Shown: positions 20,593 through 31,441, counted from the first letter of the stretch. The stretch is DNA of 64,000 nt from Prorocentrum cordatum (GCA_963575745.1 CAUYUJ010018320.1:66906-130905), one strand, 5' to 3'. The notes: generated by a model from the sequence alone, not told the origin. Numbers and translations: made by a program.

Positions 20593-20773
20593 TGTGAAGA
20601 GTGCACTCCCCTGCCCCTCCGCCGCCCGTGCCGCCTTGTATACATGATGCACGTGCTTTTCATGTTTGTGGCGTGCACGCTGCCCGCCGCCGTTTTGGCT
20701 TAGTCCTAGGGCCCTGGGACTGCACCCGCAGTTGGACTGCCGCGCGGTCCGAGCTAAAAGAACTGCACTGACA
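20593..20773 (+). repeat. Right LTR of copia element
   Basis: 181 bp, about 97% identical to 11,088-11,269 and with the same TG...CA ends. It is followed directly by GGA repeat. Confidence 0.95.
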
Positions 20774-21965
20774 GAGGAGGAGGAGGAGGAGGAGGAGGAG
20801 GAGGGGGAGGAGGGAGGAGGAGGAGGAGGATGAGGATGATGATGAGGAGGAGGAGGATGACGATGATGATGAGGAGGAGGACGATGGGGATGAGGATGAT
20901 GATGAGGATGAATATTATGATGGTGCTGATGATGTTGATGCTGATGATGATGATGATATTGTTGATGATGGTGATGGTGATGCGGATGCTGCTGCTGATG
21001 CTGATGGTGATGACGATGGTGGTGGTGGTGATGGTGGTTATGGTGCTGATGCGGCTGGTTGATGTTGATGATGCTGATGCTGATGTTGCTGTTGATGCTG
21101 CTGTTGACGATACTGCTGCTGCTGCTGATGTTGAGGTTGATGGTGATGCCGCCGATGATGGTGCGGTTGGTGATGTTGAGGTGCTGATGCTGCTGCTCAT
21201 GATGCTGATGCTGATGCTGCTGATGATGCTGCTGTTGATGCTGATGATGCTGATGATGCTGACGATGCTGATGGTGCTGATGATGCTGACGATGCTGCTG
21301 GTGGTGATGATGTTGATGATGTTGAGGATGATGACGATGCTGCTGCGGTTGATGATGATGCTGAACATTATGATGACGATGCTGGTGCTGATGATGATGC
21401 TGATGCTGGTGATGATGATGATGAACATGACGATGCGGATACGGATGATGCTGATGCTGCTGATGATGATCATGATGATGATGTTGCTGATGGTGATGAC
21501 GATTATGTTGCTTATGATTCTGACGCTGATGCTGACGCTGCTGCTGCTGATGATGATATGGCGATGGCGGCGGTGATGATGATGATGCTGATGATTATGC
21601 TGATGCTGATGCTGATGCTGATGATAATGCTGATGGTGCTGATGATGCTGACGATGATGATGCTGATGATGATGATGACGATGATGATGCTGGTGATGTG
21701 GGGGAAGAGGATGATAATGGGGTAGAGGAGGAGGAGGAGGTGAAGAGGAGGAGGAGGAGGTGATGGTGGTGGTGGTGGTGATGGTGATGATGAGGAGGGC
21801 AGGAGGGGGAGGAGGAGGCGGAGGAGGAGGAGGAGGAGGAGGAGGAGGAGGAGGAGGAGGAGGAGCGAGAGGAGGAGGATAAAGAGGAGGAAGAGAAGGA
21901 TAACCAGGAGGAGGAGGAGGAGGAGGAGGAGGAGGAGGAGGAGGAGGAGGAGGAGGAGGAGGGGG
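20774..21965. repeat. GGA and GAT/GCT array
   Basis: GGA to about 20,830, GAT/GCT to about 21,730, then GGA again to the LINE insertion. The GAT/GCT part shares many non-repetitive interruptions, in order, with 26,600-27,400 (for example AACATTATGATGACGATG against ATCATTATGATGACGATG, and GAACATGACGATGCGGA in both). It is therefore a diverged duplicate of that array. Confidence 0.9.
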
Positions 21966-22043
21966 AAAAGAAGGAACTCCGCGCGCGCGGCCCCGTGCGG
22001 GGGCTCCGCGCGCGGCCCCGCGCGCGCCGGCGCCGCCGATGCC

Positions 22044-22541
22044 ATGGATGTAACAGTTTCATCGGATTCTCTTGTTTCGGAACTGGCTGGTGTTACTGCT
22101 CTCAGGCAGCAGCTTTCTGATATTGAAGCTTCCTTTCTGCGGGAGGTCCAGGAATTGCACCCCGAAGTGAATGAGCATCTGTTGGAACTTGTTCAAAGGC
22201 ATCTTCGAAGTACACTGGAACCTTTGGAACATAGAATACAGCATTTGGCAGGTAGACTGTCAGACATGGGAACCCGCTTGCAGAATCTTCATCAACGGCA
22301 GCTTGAGGGACCGCCACCTTCTAAGAGGTGTAAACGCGGCCTACCTGGTGAGCATTCTGCACATGTTTTGAACACCGAACGCCCGGATCCGTCTGAGCAC
22401 AGACCTTCTCGACACGGTGTGGATTTCCTCCGTACTGTGACTTTTTCGGAAGGCGGCGAGGGGACGGGAGGAAGAGGTGAGCAGGAGACTATTGAATTCG
22501 TGTCTTGGAATACCCAAAAGAGGCCTTTTTTCCAGGGCTAA
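22044..22541 (+). CDS. LINE ORF, N-terminal segment leading into endonuclease
   Basis: 165 codons. Residues 10-85 are helical and heptad-like (LREVQELHPEVNEHLLELVQ), consistent with an ORF1-type or leader coiled coil. The end reads IEFVSWNTQKRPFF, the first strand motif of exonuclease-endonuclease-phosphatase nucleases (SWN). The nuclease then continues one frame over, after the T homopolymer at about 22,525-22,531. Confidence 0.7.
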   Translation: MDVTVSSDSLVSELAGVTALRQQLSDIEASFLREVQELHPEVNEHLLELVQRHLRSTLEPLEHRIQHLAGRLSDMGTRLQNLHQRQLEGPPPSKRCKRGLPGEHSAHVLNTERPDPSEHRPSRHGVDFLRTVTFSEGGEGTGGRGEQETIEFVSWNTQKRPFFQG

Positions 22542-23166
22542 GCATGTACTTAAGGACTTTCGTTCATTGTATGGTGGAAGAGCTTTCGCAGCATTCCAAG
22601 AGATCCCCCGCTGGGGCTGTATCGTTTCTTCGGGTCTTTCTTTGCGCAGTGTTTTGGATTGTGATTGCGGAATTCTATTGCCCACAGCTTTAGTCAGCGA
22701 CATCGTGTGGGAGAAACGCGCATCCCATTTCAGCATCGTGGTGGTGCAGGGGGTCATCCTGGTTTCAGCGCACGTATTGGACTACTCTGGAGGTCAGGTG
22801 GTGTCCAGCAACACCTTGAACGAACTCCTGGATTGCATCAGCATTGGTAGGCAGAAGGTGGCGGGTAAAGGATTGATTTCTTGCCTATTGGTGGGTATTG
22901 ATGCCAACACATCTGCGCATCCAGTTTGTTCTGATACATTTGGGTCTTTTTGTGCACGGCCTTTGAAGTCCCACAGGGACGGTCACCGTACGTGTTTCGC
23001 AAGTTTTCTGCAAAGCCTTTTCATTGAGAGCTGCCAATACATGGACGCCGTGTTTGCACACAGACTTGCTGTACACGAGGGTGGGCCGCAAGCGGACTTT
23101 ACGGGGACAGTCACATATCGATTTTGTAGCCATTCCTCTTGGGGTATCTGCTCGCGCCCGTGCTGA
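22525..23166 (+). pseudogene. LINE endonuclease, frame-broken
   Basis: The frame beginning KRGLFSRAKHVL carries FAAFQEIPRW, the catalytic Gln-Glu motif, then LLVGIDANTSAH, equivalent to the G-D-x-N metal/phosphate motif (here G-I-D-A-N). From about 23,100 the nuclease continues in another frame with SHIDFVAIPLGVSARARA and SYHLPVHATV, equivalent to the final S-D-H-x-P-V motif with Tyr for Asp. The enzyme would nick target DNA for target-primed reverse transcription. Two frame changes within it make this copy non-functional as assembled. Confidence 0.7.
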
Positions 23167-23383
23167 GCGTCGGCAGCTTCTCGATTCTGGCGAATTGTGC
23201 AAGTCATACCATCTACCTGTACACGCCACTGTCACCATTTCTCAGACCATACGTTATCCGACACAGTCACCAGAGTCGCAGATTTACCGGAAGTTGAAAG
23301 CATGGATGCCGGAGGCGGGGGAGCAAGCGCATTTTTGGAACAATGTTAATAACCACCATAAGCCAGATTGGGGATCTTACTGA
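23100..23383 (+). pseudogene. LINE endonuclease C-terminal segment
   Basis: The frame reads the IDF and YHLPVHA endonuclease motifs and the linker KLKAWMPEAGEQAHFWNN before another frame change near 23,350. It overlaps the out-of-frame end of the preceding segment. Confidence 0.65.
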
Positions 23384-26015
23384 CTGTATCGATGCAGTTC
23401 GACAAGCAGCTATCGCGACGATCCAGGCTTCCGCTTCATGTGACCCTGTTGCTGACTTATACAGCGCGGACGCCTTGAACTTCGCGGCGGCCGTAGGTGC
23501 TCGCAAGAGGAGGAAAACGTACCATCACGTTCCTGTAGGATCTTCAGCGACAGCGGGTTCTCAAGGCAAACGTGGGCATAACAAGCATGTACTTTGCAAC
23601 CTCATCAAAAAGGAGAAAATCGTCGACGACACGCCACCTGTTGTTTTGCATTTGGGCGGAGAGGGCACTGCTGACAGATGCACTTGGAAAGAGTCTCTCC
23701 AGAGCATTGGGATACAGAAGTTTTGTACGGATGCTGAACACACCGAGTCTTTCAACAGCAAGATTGGCCTCCTGAGGTGGGAAGCTGGGGAACGCAACAA
23801 AAATGGGGCCCCCATAGGCGTGCCCAGTGTGGAAACATATTTAGAGCAATTGACACGCATAGCTGATCATACAAAGCCAGGTTCGGATATGATTCCCGGT
23901 ATTGCATGGAGGCACACGCCACATTTCATGAAGATGTTGTTGTACGAGTTGTTTGTCGATCGTTTCAAAGACATACATTGGACAAACAGTAGTGTGGATA
24001 CGTGGGACGACTTCGAAGTTTTAGGCATCCGCAAAACAGCAATTCCATCATATTTTGGGGATTTTCGATGGTTGGGTATCATGGACCACGTTTTCAAGCT
24101 GTATTGCTCTACAGTGTACGCTGCTGCCACCCCTCTGCTGCGGCCACTGCGGAAGGCGAAAAGCTTTGGATATAGGAAGGGGGCGATGGTTGACGATTGT
24201 TTTGGGGTGTTATTTGAGGCTTTCTGTTTTGCTAAGAAATGGGGGCTACCATTATATTTGGGTGCACAGGATATCAAGACTGCTTTCGACAGCGTTGAGC
24301 ATGTGGACGCGATTTCTGTTGTACGCGGGGCGGGGGCGTCCCCGCACCAGGCGTTGGCTATCGCCCGGGAAATGCAAGGAAAACGAGCTACCATGCATGT
24401 GCCAGGTGTCGCGAAGACAGATACCATCCACATGAGCAAGGCACTCAAAACTGGTGGGCGCATCGAGCCCAAGATCTTCACCATAATGTTCGACGAGGTA
24501 CTCGACCGCTTGGAGGGTGAGTGGGGGGACATTGGCCTCGGCTTCACATTGCCAGACTCTGGGTTGCGAATACCAAGCGTTGCATGGGTGGACAACAATT
24601 TTCTATTGGCAGTAAACAAGCAGCAATACGAGTTCATGAGTCGCACTCTCACGAACGCGATTTTCGACAAATACGGTTGGATGTGGAAGCCGTCATCGAT
24701 GGAGATTCTTGCGATTACCGACGAACCGTTGGAAGACAAACTCTACTTCGGATCGCAAGCGGGTCTTTTGACGTATAAGATAGTCAACTCCATGGTGGCC
24801 TTGGGTGGGGTTTTGGATCCAATTCATCCCGACCAGGCTTTGTTACGACACCGGCTGGGCAAAGGAGACCAGAGCTACTTCAAGATCAGGCGGCATTTGG
24901 TGGGCAAAGCTCCGGTGAGTGTCAAATTGCAGGCATGGGCAACGAGACCGCGGGCCTCAGCCTTATTCCTTTCGCCAGTCGTCCACTGGAGAAAGTCCTT
25001 ACTTATGGAAGCTATCCGTTGGGAGCGGATGCGTTTACGCCGGGTTTTTCGCATGAAGAGGCTGGCTGAAGAGAGCCAGATGCAGTACAACCGACGTACC
25101 CAAGGAAAACTTGATAAGTGGTACGACGGTTGTAAGTTCAAGCCAATTCACGCAGTCATCCTAGAGCGAGTTTACAGCAGCCTCCAACGGGAGGAAACAT
25201 TTGGAGAGCTGGCATCTTCAATACGGCGCGAAAGAGATTCCAAACAATGGGAGTACCTACGTGGTATCAGCACGGCCAAACGGAAACGGGAGTCTGAAGA
25301 TCTCGTCCTCGCCCGGAGAGGTGACAAAGTTTGTGTTGATGACCTTATGGTGCGAGTTTGGGGCCTAGATTGGAGGGAGTGTTTGAGGGGGCGCGTCAGA
25401 CAGAATAGCACGGCACAGGGGGGACGCCTGTTTGTGGCTAGAGTGTGCGAAGCCATTGGGCTACCGAAGCCTCCTGCCCACTATCTGGCCGGCGAGGGGG
25501 GCGCAGTCTTTCATTCCAGTTCTTGCCAAGACGACGTTCCCGAAGGTTTGGAGAATTTGCCAGTGCCTCCACCTCTTGGTCGAGATGCGGTTTTCTACCA
25601 ACGCTGTTCTCAAGACAGCCAGATTGAGTTTGTGGTGGACAGTTTCACCGTCTCAGGTCTTGCGAACGCAGCTGTGGCGATCACGAATGCGAAGCACGAG
25701 CAGACAGTCCACAATATCAGGCGTGCGTTGTGGAACATTTTCCGGCGAGGTTTCCAATGCAAAGGCGGCTATCTGAACTCAGTGGATTGGAGAGCACGAG
25801 AGTGGAATACTGGAGCGGACTTTCTGGTCAAGCATGCAATGATGACGAGGAGCAGCGGCAGTGCACTTTCTCCGGGCATTTTGGCGCAACATATTCACCA
25901 GGCAACTGCGTTGCAGTTCTTTTCGGACGGTGGCTTCACTGAAGGGCTTGGTGGAGCATATGGAGTGCCATTGAGCTTTCTGCGCAAGCGACTTCGGCAT
26001 TTGAGATGGAGTTGA
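23343..26015 (+). CDS. LINE reverse transcriptase with RNase H
   Basis: 890 codons. RT motif A is AQDIKTAFDSVEH (Asp at residue about 310); motif B region is LKTGGRIEPKIFTIMFDEVL; motif C reads AWVDNNFLLA (Asp at about 417) instead of the usual F/Y-A-D-D, so the second catalytic Asp is Asn. Thumb and linker follow. Near the end, REWNTGADFLVKHAM resembles the last helix of one RNase H-type fold, and FFSDGGFTEGLGGAYGV resembles the first strands of another. The latter continues in a different frame (FEMELKGLEAAVG) after about 25,970. The start ATG is internal to the polyprotein. Confidence 0.8.
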   Translation: MLITTISQIGDLTDCIDAVRQAAIATIQASASCDPVADLYSADALNFAAAVGARKRRKTYHHVPVGSSATAGSQGKRGHNKHVLCNLIKKEKIVDDTPPVVLHLGGEGTADRCTWKESLQSIGIQKFCTDAEHTESFNSKIGLLRWEAGERNKNGAPIGVPSVETYLEQLTRIADHTKPGSDMIPGIAWRHTPHFMKMLLYELFVDRFKDIHWTNSSVDTWDDFEVLGIRKTAIPSYFGDFRWLGIMDHVFKLYCSTVYAAATPLLRPLRKAKSFGYRKGAMVDDCFGVLFEAFCFAKKWGLPLYLGAQDIKTAFDSVEHVDAISVVRGAGASPHQALAIAREMQGKRATMHVPGVAKTDTIHMSKALKTGGRIEPKIFTIMFDEVLDRLEGEWGDIGLGFTLPDSGLRIPSVAWVDNNFLLAVNKQQYEFMSRTLTNAIFDKYGWMWKPSSMEILAITDEPLEDKLYFGSQAGLLTYKIVNSMVALGGVLDPIHPDQALLRHRLGKGDQSYFKIRRHLVGKAPVSVKLQAWATRPRASALFLSPVVHWRKSLLMEAIRWERMRLRRVFRMKRLAEESQMQYNRRTQGKLDKWYDGCKFKPIHAVILERVYSSLQREETFGELASSIRRERDSKQWEYLRGISTAKRKRESEDLVLARRGDKVCVDDLMVRVWGLDWRECLRGRVRQNSTAQGGRLFVARVCEAIGLPKPPAHYLAGEGGAVFHSSSCQDDVPEGLENLPVPPPLGRDAVFYQRCSQDSQIEFVVDSFTVSGLANAAVAITNAKHEQTVHNIRRALWNIFRRGFQCKGGYLNSVDWRAREWNTGADFLVKHAMMTRSSGSALSPGILAQHIHQATALQFFSDGGFTEGLGGAYGVPLSFLRKRLRHLRWS

Positions 26016-26092
26016 AAGGTTTGGAAGCAGCTGTAGGCATCCTCTGTCATGGCAACCCGAGCAGGGGCGCTAACCTCCAAAAAAAAGAAGGA

Positions 26093-26665
26093 GGAGGAGG
26101 AGGAGGAGGAGGAGGAGGAGGAGGAGGAGGAAGAGGGAGGAGGGGACGAGAAGGTATGAGGACGAATGAGGGGGGAGGAGGAGGAGGAGGGGAGGAGGAG
26201 AGAGGAGGAGGAGGGGAGAGGAGGAGGAGGGGGGAGGAGGAGGAGGAGGATGAGGCTGATGTGGATGATGATGATGATGATTGATGATGATGATGATGAT
26301 GAATGATGATGAGGAGGAGGAGGTGGAGGAGGAGGAGGAGGAGGTGGACGAGGAGGAGGAGGGGGGGGGGGGGGGACGGGGGGGGGGAGGAGAGGAGGAG
26401 GAGGAGGAGGAGGAGGAGGAGGAGGACAGGAGGAGGAGGGCGGAGGAGGAGGAGGAAGCGGAGGGAGATGAGAAGGAGTAGGGAGGAGGAGGATGAAGAG
26501 CAGGACGATGCGGAGGAGGAGGGAGGAGGAGGCGGGGGAGGAGGAGGATGAGAGGGAGGACGAGCAGGCGGAGGACGAGGATGACCATGATGAGGAGGAG
26601 GACGATGAGGATGAGGATGATGATGAGGATGAAGATTATGATGATGCTGATGATGTTGATGTTGG

Positions 26666-26700
<35 letters not shown>

Positions 26701-27999
26701 TTGATGATGCTGCTGGTGGTGATGGTGATGATGATGCGGATGCTGCTGCTGATGCTGATGGTGATGATGATGGTAGTGGTGGTGATTGTGATTATGGTGC
26801 TGATGCGGCTGTTGATGTTGATGATGCTGATGCTGATGTTGCTGTTGATGCTGCTGCTGATGATGCTGATGCTGCTTCTGAAGATGATTTTGATGTTGAT
26901 GATGATGTCGCCGATGATGGTGCGGCTGGTGATGCTGATGGTGATGATGCTGATGCTCATGATGATGCTGATGCTGATGCTCATGCTGCTGCTGATGCTG
27001 ATGCTGCTGATGATGAGGATTATGATGATGATTGCTGCTGCTGACGATGCTGATGATGCTGATGATGACGATGACGATGTTCACGATGCTGAGGATGCTG
27101 ATGATGCTGACGATGTTGGTGGTGGTGATGCTGTTGATGATGCTGAGGATGATGACGATGCTGCTGCGGCTGGTGATGATGTTGATCATTATGATGACGA
27201 TGATAGTGCTGATGATGATGCTGATGCTGGTGATGATGATGAACATGACGATGCGGACACTGATGTTGCTGATGATGCTGATGATGATCATGATGATGCT
27301 GCTGATGATGATGGCGATTATGTTGCTGATGATGATGCTGTTGATGCTGATGCTGCTGATGATGATATGGAGATTGTGGAGGTGGTGATGATGAGGATGA
27401 TGATGATGATGCTGATGTTGATGATGATGATGATGATGCTGATGATGCTGCTGATAATGATGATGGCGATGATGATGATGATGAGGAGGAGGAGGAGGAA
27501 GAGGAGGAGGATGAGGATGGTGGTGATGATGATGATGAGATGAAGAGGAGGAGGAGGAGGAGGAGGGAGGAGGAGGAGGAGGAGGGAGAGAGGAGGAGAA
27601 CATGGAGGAGGAGAAAGAAGAAAGGAGGGACAGAGGAGAGGAGAAAGGATAACATGGAAGATGAGGAGGAGGAGGGAAGAAGTGGAGGAGGGAGGAGTGG
27701 GAGGAGGAGGAGGAAGAGAAGAGGAGGGCGAGGAGGAGGAGGAGGAGGAGGAGGAGGTAGGGTAGGAGGAGGAGGAGTAGGAGGAGGAGGAGGAGGAGGA
27801 GGAGGAAGAGCAGGAGGAGGAGGAGGAGGTGGAGGGACGAGGAGGAGGAGGAGGAGGAGGAGGAGGAGGAGGAGGAGGAGGAGGAGGAGGTGAAGGAGGA
27901 GGAAGAGGAGGATGACGAGGAGGATGAGGAGGAGGAGGGAGGAGGAGGAGGAAGAGGAGGAGGTGGAGGAGGAGGAGGAGGAGGAGGAGCAGGACGACG
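26093..27999. repeat. GGA and GAT/GCT compound array
   Basis: GGA 26,093-26,250, short GAT block, GGA with a G-homopolymer run at 26,360-26,390, GAT/GCT 26,580-27,480 (duplicate of 20,830-21,720), then GGA with GAA and GAT variants to about 27,999. All open frames are repeat artefacts. Confidence 0.9.
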
Positions 28000-28672
28000 T
28001 ATAATGATAAGAAGAGGCGTACCACGAAAAGGAATATTAACATTTGTACCAAGAAGTAGCATAAGGAAACGTAATAGTACTGCGAATGTTAAGCATGATA
28101 CTATCACCAAGAGGAAGAATACCAGGATGAACACGAATGGAAATACTCATGCTAGTATCAATGCGAATGCGAATGCTACTATGAATTTTAACACTCATAC
28201 GATGAATACGAAGCATACTACTATTGACAAGAAGAGGAGGATGATACTCATAAGACTTCGATGGTTAGTATCAGTATTCATACGATTTCGAATGCTACCA
28301 TTTCTCATTATTCTTACGAGTATTAATCCATTTTCGTGCCCATGCGAATGCTAACACTAATAATACTATTATTGTTATTATGATTAACCAACAGATTACT
28401 ACGAATAATGCCATTACTACTAGCTCTGATGATACGGATCATACGAATACGAGTCATGCTTTAACGCAGAATAGTACTACTAGTCTTGATACGAGTAGAT
28501 TTTTCCCATATTAATGATACGAATAAGATAAATACCACGCACACTAATACCGCCACTCTGACTCATACTCTTATCACCACTTGTACCAATGACATTTACA
28601 CTATTATTCGTACGATCCATACTACGACTGATAGTAACGAGAATACAATTACTACTAATAATTAAAAGTAAG
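28000..28672. repeat. AT-rich degenerate triplet tract
   Basis: Low-GC sequence dominated by words such as AAT, ACT, ACG, ATG, AAG and CAT (for example ATACGAATACG, AATGCGAATGCGAATG). It follows a GGA array, and a similar tract at 51,296-51,400 also follows a GGA array. It looks like a decayed triplet repeat rather than a gene; no frame stays open across it. Confidence 0.6.
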
Positions 28673-28905
28673 AGGAGGAGGAGGAGCAGGCGGAGGAGGA
28701 GGAGGAGGAGGACGAGGGAGGGGAGGAGGAGGAGGAGGAGGAGGAGGGGGAGGAGGAGGAGGCGGAGGAGGAAGGGGAGGAGGAGGAGGAGGAGGAGGAG
28801 GGAGGAGGAGGAGGAGGAGGTGGAGGAGGTGGAGGAGGAGGAGGAGGAGGAGGAGGAGGAGGAGGAGGAGGAGGAGGAGGAGGAGGGAAGAGGAGGGAGG
28901 AGGAG
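28673..28905. repeat. GGA array
   Basis: About 230 bases of GGA with CGG and GTG interruptions, + strand purine. Confidence 0.95.
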
Positions 28906-29820
28906 GAAGGCCACCACCCCCTCGAGCCGAGGAGCCGCTGGCGACCAGCACGCCCGACCCTTCTCGACAGGCCTCTCAGCTCGAGGGGGGCCGCGGGGGC
29001 GGCCGACCCCTCCGCCGTTGGGGGGGGGGCGGACGGGGCCAGGATGAGGATAGATCAGAAAAGAGGCCTCCGCGCCCCGAGGCTGTGCCCAAGGAGCCCC
29101 GCCCCCCTCCTCTCCCTCCCTCCCCGCACCGCCGCCCTCCAGGTCCGCCGCGCAGGCAACTGGCGCTCGCCACACCTCGCCCCCTAATTCCCACAGATGC
29201 GCAGTCGCCGCCCCCGTGCGCAAGCCACGCCGAGCGCATGCAACCCAGCCCTGGACGGCCTCCCTCATCGCACGAGGCCTCCTTGCCCGCACCTCCTCGT
29301 CCTCCTCGTCCCCTGCCTGTGGAGAGCGCGCCAGTTGCTTGTTTGGGGGAGGGCTTGGCGCGGGTCCGCCGATGGGCGTCCAGAGCGTTCCGGAGCGCTC
29401 CGGGGGCGTTCTGGAACGCCCTGAGCAGGCCTCGGCGCCCGAAGCCGCCGGCTCACAGAGATCCTCGGTCCGCCCTCGCCCGATTCTGTGCTCGTCCTGG
29501 CTTCGTCTCAGCCGGGGGGGGGGGGCGGCGCGCGGGGGGGCACGCCGGCGCGCACCCGCGGCGGGGGCGGCCGCGGATGGTCGCCGGGGTGCACGAGGCC
29601 GCCCGGGGGCGGCGGCGGTTGGCCGAGAGCTCTTGAAGTGGCGGTGGGCCGAGAGCTCCTCGCGTCGGGGGGGGGGGTTGGCGCGCGGGAGGTCTCTGCG
29701 CGGCGTGCGGCCTGCGGGCGCCCTGCCACCAGGCCCCGAGGCCGTCGCGCGAGGCCGGCCCCGGGGAAGTGGTCTCCAGACCCCGGGGGGTCCACGCTGC
29801 GAGGAGAAGCGGCGTCGGAG
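28906..29820. other. Very GC-rich region, no supportable gene
   Basis: About 900 bases with open frames on both strands and many G or C homopolymers. No domain motif in any frame. Coding potential cannot be judged by eye at this GC content. Confidence 0.4.
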
Positions 29821-29867
29821 ATCTGGGGGCGGCGAGCTCAAGGGCGAGGACGAAGGCGGCGACGACG

Positions 29868-29899
<32 letters not shown>

Positions 29900-30170
29900 G
29901 ACGAGGAGGACGAGGACGAGGACGAGGAGGAGGAGGAGGAGGAGGAGGACGAGGAGGGGAGGAGGAGGAGGAGGAGGAGGAGGATGGGAGGAGGAGGAGA
30001 GGAGGAGGAGGAGGAGGAGGAGGTGGACGAGGACGGCGATAACGAGGACGGCGACGGTGATCGCGGCGACGAGGGGGGAGGGGAAGAGGCTTGGGAGGAG
30101 GAGGAGGAGGAGGAGGAGGAGGAGGAGGAGGAGGAGGAGGAGGAGGAAGAGGGGGAGCATGCGGGATGAG
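29821..30170. repeat. GAC and GGA compound array
   Basis: GAC/GGC triplets to about 29,910, then GAG/GGA to 30,170, with a short non-repeat insert at 30,030-30,080. Confidence 0.9.
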
Positions 30171-31441
30171 GAGGGAGGAGGATGAGGGGCAGGGCGGAAC
30201 GCCTCGAACAAGGGACACAGAACACAGGCATGGTGGGCGTCTCGGTCAGGGCAAAAAACAACATAGATCCCGTGGGCGTCTCGGGTGGGACTGCCCTGCG
30301 GCAGCGCGGGGTGAGTTTGTATCGCGTGAGCGGAGTTTTCGGCGCGCACTGGGGGGCCAGAGCGAACTTTTCGGCTGGAAGGCATAGACGGGGTGCCCAT
30401 GAAGCAAAGTTAGGCATCGTGTATTCCGCGACCGTAGTTCAGCCCTGCTTGCGGGCGGAGCCATCGAAACGATGTCCAGAGGCTGCACCGGTCTCATCGT
30501 GGCTACAGCAGGTCGCACTCCTGAAAAGCAGGATAAGTAGCAGGTCAACGTAGTAGATCAAGATCAATTCAGACACGCCAGCATCGATGGCTTTTCCCTG
30601 TTGGTTTTCTCCATGCTCCCCCTCTGTGGCACTCCTTCCAGGGCTCCCCTCCTCTTTGTCTCCTGGCTCCGCTCCAACGGGGTGGAGTCACACTAGGGTA
30701 CTTCCCAGGGGATGGCAAGCGTGACGCAGGCAGGCTAGGTTACTTCTACGGGAGGGCGCAGTGGCAATGAGTCCCTGTACATCCGGACTGCGTGAGGAAT
30801 TGCGTCCAGTCGTTACATGTGATGGGTGTTGTTCATTCTGCGATGGTGGTGTGGTGATGCTGAGGGCTATGTCGAGGAGGATACACAAGCAACATATACG
30901 ATTGCGCAATGGGGAACAGTGGTGACGGCGGTGACAATTGTGGTGATGATGGGGAGAAGGATTGTCCGCAGCCTTCGTGTGTTCATTACAGTGCGAGGAA
31001 CGAGGAAGTTGTTTCAGAGGCTTGATTGGCGAGCACAGTGCCGTGCTGTGCAGTCGCGTAGCAACGAGTTGAGTATACAGGTGAAGCCACTGACCAAATC
31101 ACCTGGCAGAATTGCTTTCATGTTCAATCCTTGCCTTCATGTTCTAAGCTCTGGCATTTTGCATCCTAATTCGCGAGGTGATCGTCGAGAACTTCAAGTC
31201 GTACGAAGGGCGTGTACGAGTTGGACCATTCCGGACAGTCATTCCCATGTCGTGTTGGTTGGGGATGCCATCCAGCATGGAGTCAGATTGGCGCAGGATG
31301 AGAGAAGGAGGACCAGCAGCAGCAGGAGGAGGAGGAAAATGGTGAGAGGGGGTTCTTAGCAACCTGAGCACGTCTGCGGCACAGGTGGACGCTGCCGCGA
31401 GACCCCCTGCCGGATGTTGCCAGAGGTGTTCCAGACCCAAT
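30171..31441. other. No gene seen
   Basis: About 1.3 kb of complex sequence of moderate GC. Open frames up to 177 codons exist, but none has motifs or a consistent composition. A short CAG/GGA cluster lies at 31,312-31,335. Confidence 0.4.

Larger units (their letters stand above)
11088..20773 (+). mobile_element. Ty1/copia LTR retrotransposon, degraded coding region
   Basis: A complete element by structure. Two direct LTRs start TGTGAAGAG and end GCACTGACA, with a primer-binding site, Gag, protease, integrase, RT and RNase H in copia order. The LTRs differ at about four bases and one indel over 181, so insertion is fairly recent. The coding region nevertheless changes frame near 12,610, 15,550, 15,870 and 18,300 and carries stops at 16,171 and 19,553. 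It is therefore either a dead copy or contains assembly errors. Confidence 0.93.
21976..26082 (+). mobile_element. Non-LTR retrotransposon with endonuclease, RT and RNase H
   Basis: About 4.1 kb. AAAAGAAGGA occurs at 21,966-21,975 and again at 26,083-26,092, a probable target-site duplication inside a GGA array. A GC-rich 5' leader of about 68 bases precedes the first ATG. Domain order is coiled-coil-like N-terminus, apurinic-type endonuclease, RT, then RNase H. The frame changes near 22,525, 23,130, 23,350 and 25,970. The 3' end falls inside the RNase H domain, followed by a short A run, so this copy is frame-broken and probably 3' shortened. Confidence 0.85.

Noticed and set aside
20680-20700. 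GCCGTTTTGGCT in the LTR resembling the dinoflagellate spliced leader (GCCATTTTGGCTCAAG)
   Set aside because: Only about a dozen bases match and the other LTR has GGCC there. A match this short is expected by chance in a window of this size.
20774-20779. GAGGAG as a definite target-site duplication of the copia element
   Set aside because: The site is a GGA repeat, so any multiple of three bases would match; it is compatible but not evidence.
28906-29820. Gene in the GC-rich block with 150-300 codon open frames on both strands
   Set aside because: At this GC content open frames occur by chance on both strands; no motif or consistent coding pattern favours one.
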